DNA from: CAVQBC01 sp963848415
GTDB taxonomy: Bacteria; Actinomycetota; Thermoleophilia; Solirubrobacterales; Solirubrobacteraceae
Assembly: GCA_963848415.1 (NCBI GenBank)
Contig: CAWKDN010000001.1
Location: 2,170,001 to 2,234,000, forward strand
Direction: 5' to 3'
DNA: 64,000 nt
This document shows positions 60,328 through 64,000 of this stretch, one piece after another. The notes beneath the pieces were generated by a model. The model was not told where the DNA came from and searched no databases. It saw only the letters and a program-made list of their open reading frames with translations. A program made the translations under genes and the position numbers. The first letter of the stretch is position 1. Every line of letters begins with the position of its first letter.

Positions 60328-60924
60328 GTGCCGAACCGCCTGATCCTCATCCGCCACGGCGAGTCCGCCTGGAACGCCGAGGGGATACTGCAGGGCCAGG
60401 CCGACCCGCAGCTGTCCGAGCGCGGGCGAGAGCAGGCGCGTGCGCTGGTGGTGTGGGCGCGCAAGCTCGAGCCCGAGGGCGTGGTCACCTCCGACCTCGT
60501 GCGCGCGCGCGAGACGGCCGCGATCCTCGGCTGGCCGGACGCCGAGCCCGACGCGCGCTGGCGCGAGGTCGACATCGGCGAGTGGGCAGGGCGCCCGTCG
60601 GCGGAGGTGCGCGAACGGGAGGGCGACGCGTTCGCGGCCTGGCGCCGCGGCGACTACGTGCCCGACGGCGGCGAGTCCTACGACGTGATGGGCGAGCGCG
60701 TGGCCGGAGCCGCTCGGGAGCTGCTCGAGCGCGGCGGGACGCAGGTGGCGGTCTGTCACGGCGGGCCGATCCGGATGGGCTGCGTGAAGCTGCTGGGCCT
60801 CGAGCTGCGCCAGCTCGGCGGCCTGGGCAACGGCAGCGCCACGATCCTGGGCACCGACAGCGAGGGCCGCCCGCGCCTGCTGGGCTACAACCTGCTCGGC
60901 GAGGGCGCGGAGGACATGGGCTAG
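60328..60924 (+). CDS. Histidine phosphatase family protein
   Basis: 198 aa from GTG 60328. Catalytic LIRHGESAWNAEG (Arg9-His10-Gly11-Glu12), second-motif RARETAAI, and the His of VAVCHGGPIRMG. Phosphoglycerate-mutase-like fold; substrate may be a sugar phosphate or adenosylcobalamin intermediate, not decidable here. Confidence 0.9.
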   Translation: MPNRLILIRHGESAWNAEGILQGQADPQLSERGREQARALVVWARKLEPEGVVTSDLVRARETAAILGWPDAEPDARWREVDIGEWAGRPSAEVREREGDAFAAWRRGDYVPDGGESYDVMGERVAGAARELLERGGTQVAVCHGGPIRMGCVKLLGLELRQLGGLGNGSATILGTDSEGRPRLLGYNLLGEGAEDMG

Positions 60925-60961
60925 AAACCCTCGCGAGCGGCCCGCTTTACTGGACTCGACG

Positions 60962-62476
60962 ATGGGCGCCTCCCGTCACTCGCCGCCGCTCGAGCTGCTG
61001 GTATTCGTGGTCGGCATCTCGACGCTCGGCGCCGAGATCGCCGCGGCGCGGCTGATGGCGCCGTTCTTCGGCGCCTCGACGATCGTGTGGGCCAATACGA
61101 TCGCGGTTGTCCTGGTGGCGCTGTCGATCGGCTACTGGTTCGGCGGGCGGATGGCCGACCGCCGGCCCGACCTGCGCTCGCTGTGCAGCCTGGTGCTCGT
61201 CGCGGCGGTGCTGCTGGCGCTCGTCCCGATCGTCGCCGACCCGTTCCTGTCGCTCAGCGTCGAGGCGTTCGACACCGTCTCGGTCGGCGCCTTCGCCGGC
61301 TCGCTGTTCGGGGTGCTCGCGCTCGTCGCCGTGCCGGTGCTCATGCTCGGCGCGGTGTCGCCGTGGGCGATCCGGCTCAAGCTGACCTCCGTCCGCGACG
61401 CGGGCGAGGTGGCCGGGCGGATGTACGCGATCTCGACCGTCGGCTCGCTGCTGGGCACCTTCGCCGCGGCGCTCGTGCTGATCCCGCTGCTCGGCACCCA
61501 GCGCACCTTCCTGCTGCTGGCGGTGATGGTGGCCGCCGTCGCGGTGGCGGGGGTCGGCGTGCGCTGGGCGCCCGTGCCGGTGGCGCTCGCCGCCCTGCTG
61601 CTGCTGCCCGTCGGCACGATCAAGGGCGACGACGACGGCCGGGTGATCTTCGAGGCCGACACGACCCACCAGTACGCCCGCGTGGTCGAGCTCGAGCAGG
61701 GCGAGCGCCGGCTCGAGCTCAATGAGGGCCAGGCGATCCACTCGCTCTACCGGCCCGAGACCGTGCTGACCGGCGACGTCTGGGACGGCTACCTGGTCAC
61801 GCCGTTCGCCGCGCTGACGCGGACCCCCCGCCGGGTGGCGATCCTGGGCAACGGTGCCGGCACGACCGCGCGCGCCTACGCCGAGTACTTCCCGCGCACG
61901 CAGATCGACGGGGTCGAGATCGACGGCGAGCTGCACGACATCGGCAAGCGCTTCTTCGGCCTGCGCGACCGGCCGCAGCTCGACCTCTACACGGAGGACG
62001 CGCGGCCGTTCCTGCGCCGCAGCGACGGCGGCTACGACGCGATCTTCGTCGACGCCTACCGCCAGCCGTACATCCCGTTCTACCTGACCACCAGGGAGTT
62101 CTTCTCACTCGTGCGCGACCGCCTCGCGCCCGGCGGCGTGCTGATCGTCAACGCCGGGCACCCCGAGGGCTCCGACCGGCTCGAGCAGGTGCTCTCGGAG
62201 ACCATCGCCGCCGTCTTCCCGAACGTCGGGCGCGACCCGCTGGAGCCCACTAACACGCTGATCGTCGCCTCCGAGGCGCCGGTGTCGCGGGCGGTGCTCG
62301 AGCGCAACGCGTCCCGCCTGCCCGGCCCGTTGCCGTCGCTCGCGCTCGCGACGGTGAACCGGCTGGGCCCGCGGCTCGGCGGCGACGTCGTCTACACCGA
62401 CGACAAGGCGCCCGTGGAGTGGCTCATCGACCAGTCGATCGTGGAGTACGCGGCCGGTGGCGACGCCGCGAACTGA
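60962..62476 (+). CDS. Membrane-fused spermidine-synthase-like protein
   Basis: 504 aa. N-terminal half (about 1-215): six or seven hydrophobic helices with LGAEIAAARLMAPFFGASTI, VVLVALSIGYWFGGRMADRR and AGRMYAISTVGSLLGTFAAA. C-terminal half: spermidine/methyltransferase Rossmann fold, with RVAILGNGAGTTARAYAEYF, GVEIDGELHDIGKRFF, YDAIFVDAYRQPYIPFYLTT. The catalytic Asp-based substrate loop is altered (DAYRQP), as in the MFS-fused group, so aminopropyl transfer is unproven. TTTACTGGAC lies just before. Confidence 0.88.
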   Translation: MGASRHSPPLELLVFVVGISTLGAEIAAARLMAPFFGASTIVWANTIAVVLVALSIGYWFGGRMADRRPDLRSLCSLVLVAAVLLALVPIVADPFLSLSVEAFDTVSVGAFAGSLFGVLALVAVPVLMLGAVSPWAIRLKLTSVRDAGEVAGRMYAISTVGSLLGTFAAALVLIPLLGTQRTFLLLAVMVAAVAVAGVGVRWAPVPVALAALLLLPVGTIKGDDDGRVIFEADTTHQYARVVELEQGERRLELNEGQAIHSLYRPETVLTGDVWDGYLVTPFAALTRTPRRVAILGNGAGTTARAYAEYFPRTQIDGVEIDGELHDIGKRFFGLRDRPQLDLYTEDARPFLRRSDGGYDAIFVDAYRQPYIPFYLTTREFFSLVRDRLAPGGVLIVNAGHPEGSDRLEQVLSETIAAVFPNVGRDPLEPTNTLIVASEAPVSRAVLERNASRLPGPLPSLALATVNRLGPRLGGDVVYTDDKAPVEWLIDQSIVEYAAGGDAAN

Positions 62477-62495
62477 GACCCGCCCGGAGGCGGCG

Positions 62496-63167
62496 ATGGG
62501 GCAGGACGCCGGTGCGGCATCCCCGCAGCGTGGGTGGCCGCCGCTGGGCCTGCTGGTCTTCGTGGTCGGGCTGACGACGCTGGGCGCGGAGATCGCCGCG
62601 GCGCGGCTGATGGCGCCGTTCTTCGGCGCCTCGACGATCGTGTGGGCGAACACGATCGCGGTCGTGCTGGTGGCGCTGTCGATCGGCTACTGGTTCGGCG
62701 GGCGGATGGCCGACCGCCGGCCCGACCTGCGCTCGCTGTGCGCGCTCGTGCTGGCGGCCTCGGCCCTGCTCGGCGTGGTGCCGCTGGTGGCCGACCCCTT
62801 CCTCACCGTCAGCGCGGACGCCTTCGACCGGATCTCGGCCGGCGAGACCGCCGGCTCGCTGGTGGCCACGCTTGTGCTGGTGGCGCCGCCCGTGCTTATG
62901 TTCGGCGCCGTCTCGCCCTGGGCGATCCGGTTGAAGCTGGTCGCCGTCGAGGACGCCGGCCGTGAGGCTGGGCGGATGTACGCGCTCTCGACCGTCGGCT
63001 CGCTGGTGGGCACCTTCGCCGCCACGCTGCTGCTCATCCCGCTGGTCGGCACGCAGCGGACCTTCCTGGGGCTCGCCCTGCTGTGCGCGCTGGTCGCACT
63101 GCCGGCCGCGGGCCTGCGCTGGCTGCCGGTGCCGCTCGTGCTGGCGATCCTCACGGTCGTCGTCTGA
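62496..63167 (+). CDS. Tandem copy of the membrane half of the preceding gene
   Basis: 223 aa from ATG 62496, with GGAGG five bases upstream. It repeats residues of the previous protein's membrane half: GAEIAAARLMAPFFGASTIV, ALSIGYWFGGRMADRRPDLR, GRMYALSTVGSLVGTFAATL. The DNA is near-identical over about 160 bp, then diverges. It ends at LPVPLVLAILTVVV with no synthase domain. Either a partial duplication that lost its catalytic part or a partner subunit. Confidence 0.85.
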   Translation: MGQDAGAASPQRGWPPLGLLVFVVGLTTLGAEIAAARLMAPFFGASTIVWANTIAVVLVALSIGYWFGGRMADRRPDLRSLCALVLAASALLGVVPLVADPFLTVSADAFDRISAGETAGSLVATLVLVAPPVLMFGAVSPWAIRLKLVAVEDAGREAGRMYALSTVGSLVGTFAATLLLIPLVGTQRTFLGLALLCALVALPAAGLRWLPVPLVLAILTVVV

Positions 63168-63205
63168 CCGCGACGGTCGGCCGTGTGAGCACCGGCCGGG
63201 CGTGC

Positions 63206-64000
63206 TCAGGTGCGGCTGAGCTGGTGCCGGCCGGAGGCGTGCGCCGCGCGCTTGGCGCGGTAGAGCTCGCAGTCGGCCCGCGCAGTCGTTGTAGGCCTTG
63301 AAGCCGTCGAGGTCGAGCAGCGCGACGCAGAACCGCTCGCCGTTGCGTCCCCGCGGGCGACCTCGCGGGCGAGCGCCTCGCTCCAGCCGCGGCGGTTCGG
63401 TAGCTCCGTGAGTGCGTCGGTCCGCGCCTCGCGCCGCAGCGCCTCGTAGCGGCGGTCCCAGCCGATCGAGCCCACCGCGGAGGTGGCGAAGACGCGCGTG
63501 ATCAGCTCGACCTCGCGCTGCGGCTTGCCGTCCGGCCGGTGCCAGCCGACGGCGAGCACGCCCACGACGGTCTCGCCGTCGTACACGGGCTCGACGCGGA
63601 CGGAGTGCGGCCCCACCGGCGCGGTGCTGCGGCGGCGCGGCGAGGTGTTCAGCAGCTCGGCGCTCCCGCCGGCGAAGCACGCCGCGACGTAGGAGGGCGG
63701 CGACGGCGCGTCGGGATCCGTGCGGGCTGCCCGCGAGCGCGAGGTGCCCGTGATGACCAGCTCGCCGCGCAGCGGGTCGGGCTCCCACAGCGCCACCTCG
63801 TCGGCCCGGACGACCGCTCGCAACGCCTCGGCCATGGCGATGCGTGCACCGGCTGCCTCGTCGAGCACCGGCATCGCGTCAACGGCGGTGAGGCTCGCGT
63901 CCTCGCCGCGGAGGGCGTCCGCCGCGCGCCGGCGTCCCGAGCGCCACAGCGACCGCAGCCCGGAGCGGCGCCGACCGCCGCCGCACCCGGCATCGCGACG
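63206..64000 (-). pseudogene. GAF-GGDEF protein with its catalytic core deleted (5' end beyond window)
   Basis: The frame is open to base 64000, so its start is not seen. N-terminal part (RRAADALRGEDASL, then EALRAVVRADEVALWEPDPL ... VEPVYDGETVVGVLAVGW) is a GAF domain. Next comes the start of a diguanylate cyclase (RRYEALRREARTDALTELPN). After one frame change (near 63340) FCVALLDLDGFKAYND continues, but within two residues the sequence becomes the domain's end (RADCELYRAKRAAHASGRHQ). About 75-80 residues including GG(D/E)EF are gone. It cannot make c-di-GMP; a GAF sensor piece may remain. Confidence 0.78.

Overview
The window is about 70% GC DNA from an actinobacterium. Gene order, the many ECF sigma factors, class F sortase with a DUF4397 partner, GTG/TTG starts and Pro/Ala-rich tails fit Actinomycetota; Thermoleophilia/Solirubrobacterales is my best guess by inference, not by any database search. 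No phage, IS transposase, integrase, CRISPR or rRNA is visible. One tRNA (Pro, CGG) is present.

Layout. 1-24.2 kb, plus strand: the translation super-cluster fusA(partial)-tuf, then S10-spc-alpha: rpsJ rplC rplD rplW rplB rpsS rplV rpsC rplP rpmC rpsQ rplN rplX rplE rpsN rpsH rplF rplR rpsE rpmD rplO secY adk map // rpmJ rpsM rpsK rpsD rpoA rplQ truA. Most junctions are 4-nt overlaps or a few bases, so translation is coupled. The // marks an unusual break at 15.6-20.5 kb: two minus-strand genes (a methyltransferase and a heavily frameshifted DUF11-repeat secreted protein) sit where infA is expected, and infA is absent. Several ribosomal proteins carry long low-complexity extensions (L22 and S17 N-terminal, S3 RGG-like and S5 acidic C-terminal).

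24.2-27.1 kb: DUF308 membrane protein, plastocyanin-like lipoprotein, class F sortase and DUF4397 cell-surface protein. 27.3-34.5 kb: surE, ligA, ppa, a PBP4-type D,D-carboxypeptidase, a patatin-like phospholipase, an IF2-N-like mini-protein, a Nif3-family protein and tRNA-Pro. 34.6-45.5 kb: secreted and lipoprotein beta-propellers, an SRPBCC protein, a PLP aminotransferase, a HipA-like kinase with DUF3037, an ECF sigma factor with a membrane propeller, an orphan ACT domain, a disordered Pro/Ala/Glu-rich protein, an apparently structured non-coding region and a TAP-like secreted hydrolase. 45.5-51.6 kb: a second ECF factor, a PQQ-type sugar dehydrogenase, an MBL hydrolase, an amino-acid dehydrogenase, a third ECF factor fused to its own zinc-finger anti-sigma module and a membrane segment, and arfB. 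51.7-56.8 kb: aminobutyraldehyde-type ALDH, AceE-like E1 and flavin amine oxidase, a plausible amine-degradation neighbourhood. 56.8-64 kb: membrane proteins, NUDIX, rubredoxin, histidine phosphatase, a spermidine-synthase-like membrane fusion followed by a tandem copy of its membrane half, and a GAF-GGDEF gene whose catalytic core is deleted.

Themes for follow-up: (1) a dispersed palindromic element, TTTCGYCC..GGTCA..GGRCGACGTT, with compensating stem changes, lying directly between a -10-like box and the start codons of adk and surE and also present as an inverted pair at 24.75/25.06 kb; (2) -10-like TAGNNT boxes 7-10 nt before several start codons that lack a Shine-Dalgarno sequence (probable leaderless mRNAs); (3) one-base insertions in rplV, adk, surE and the DUF4397 gene, all of the same sign, against many mixed indels in the DUF11 gene; (4) a 167-bp near-perfect palindrome filling the arfB/ALDH gap; (5) the sigma/anti-sigma/membrane fusion.
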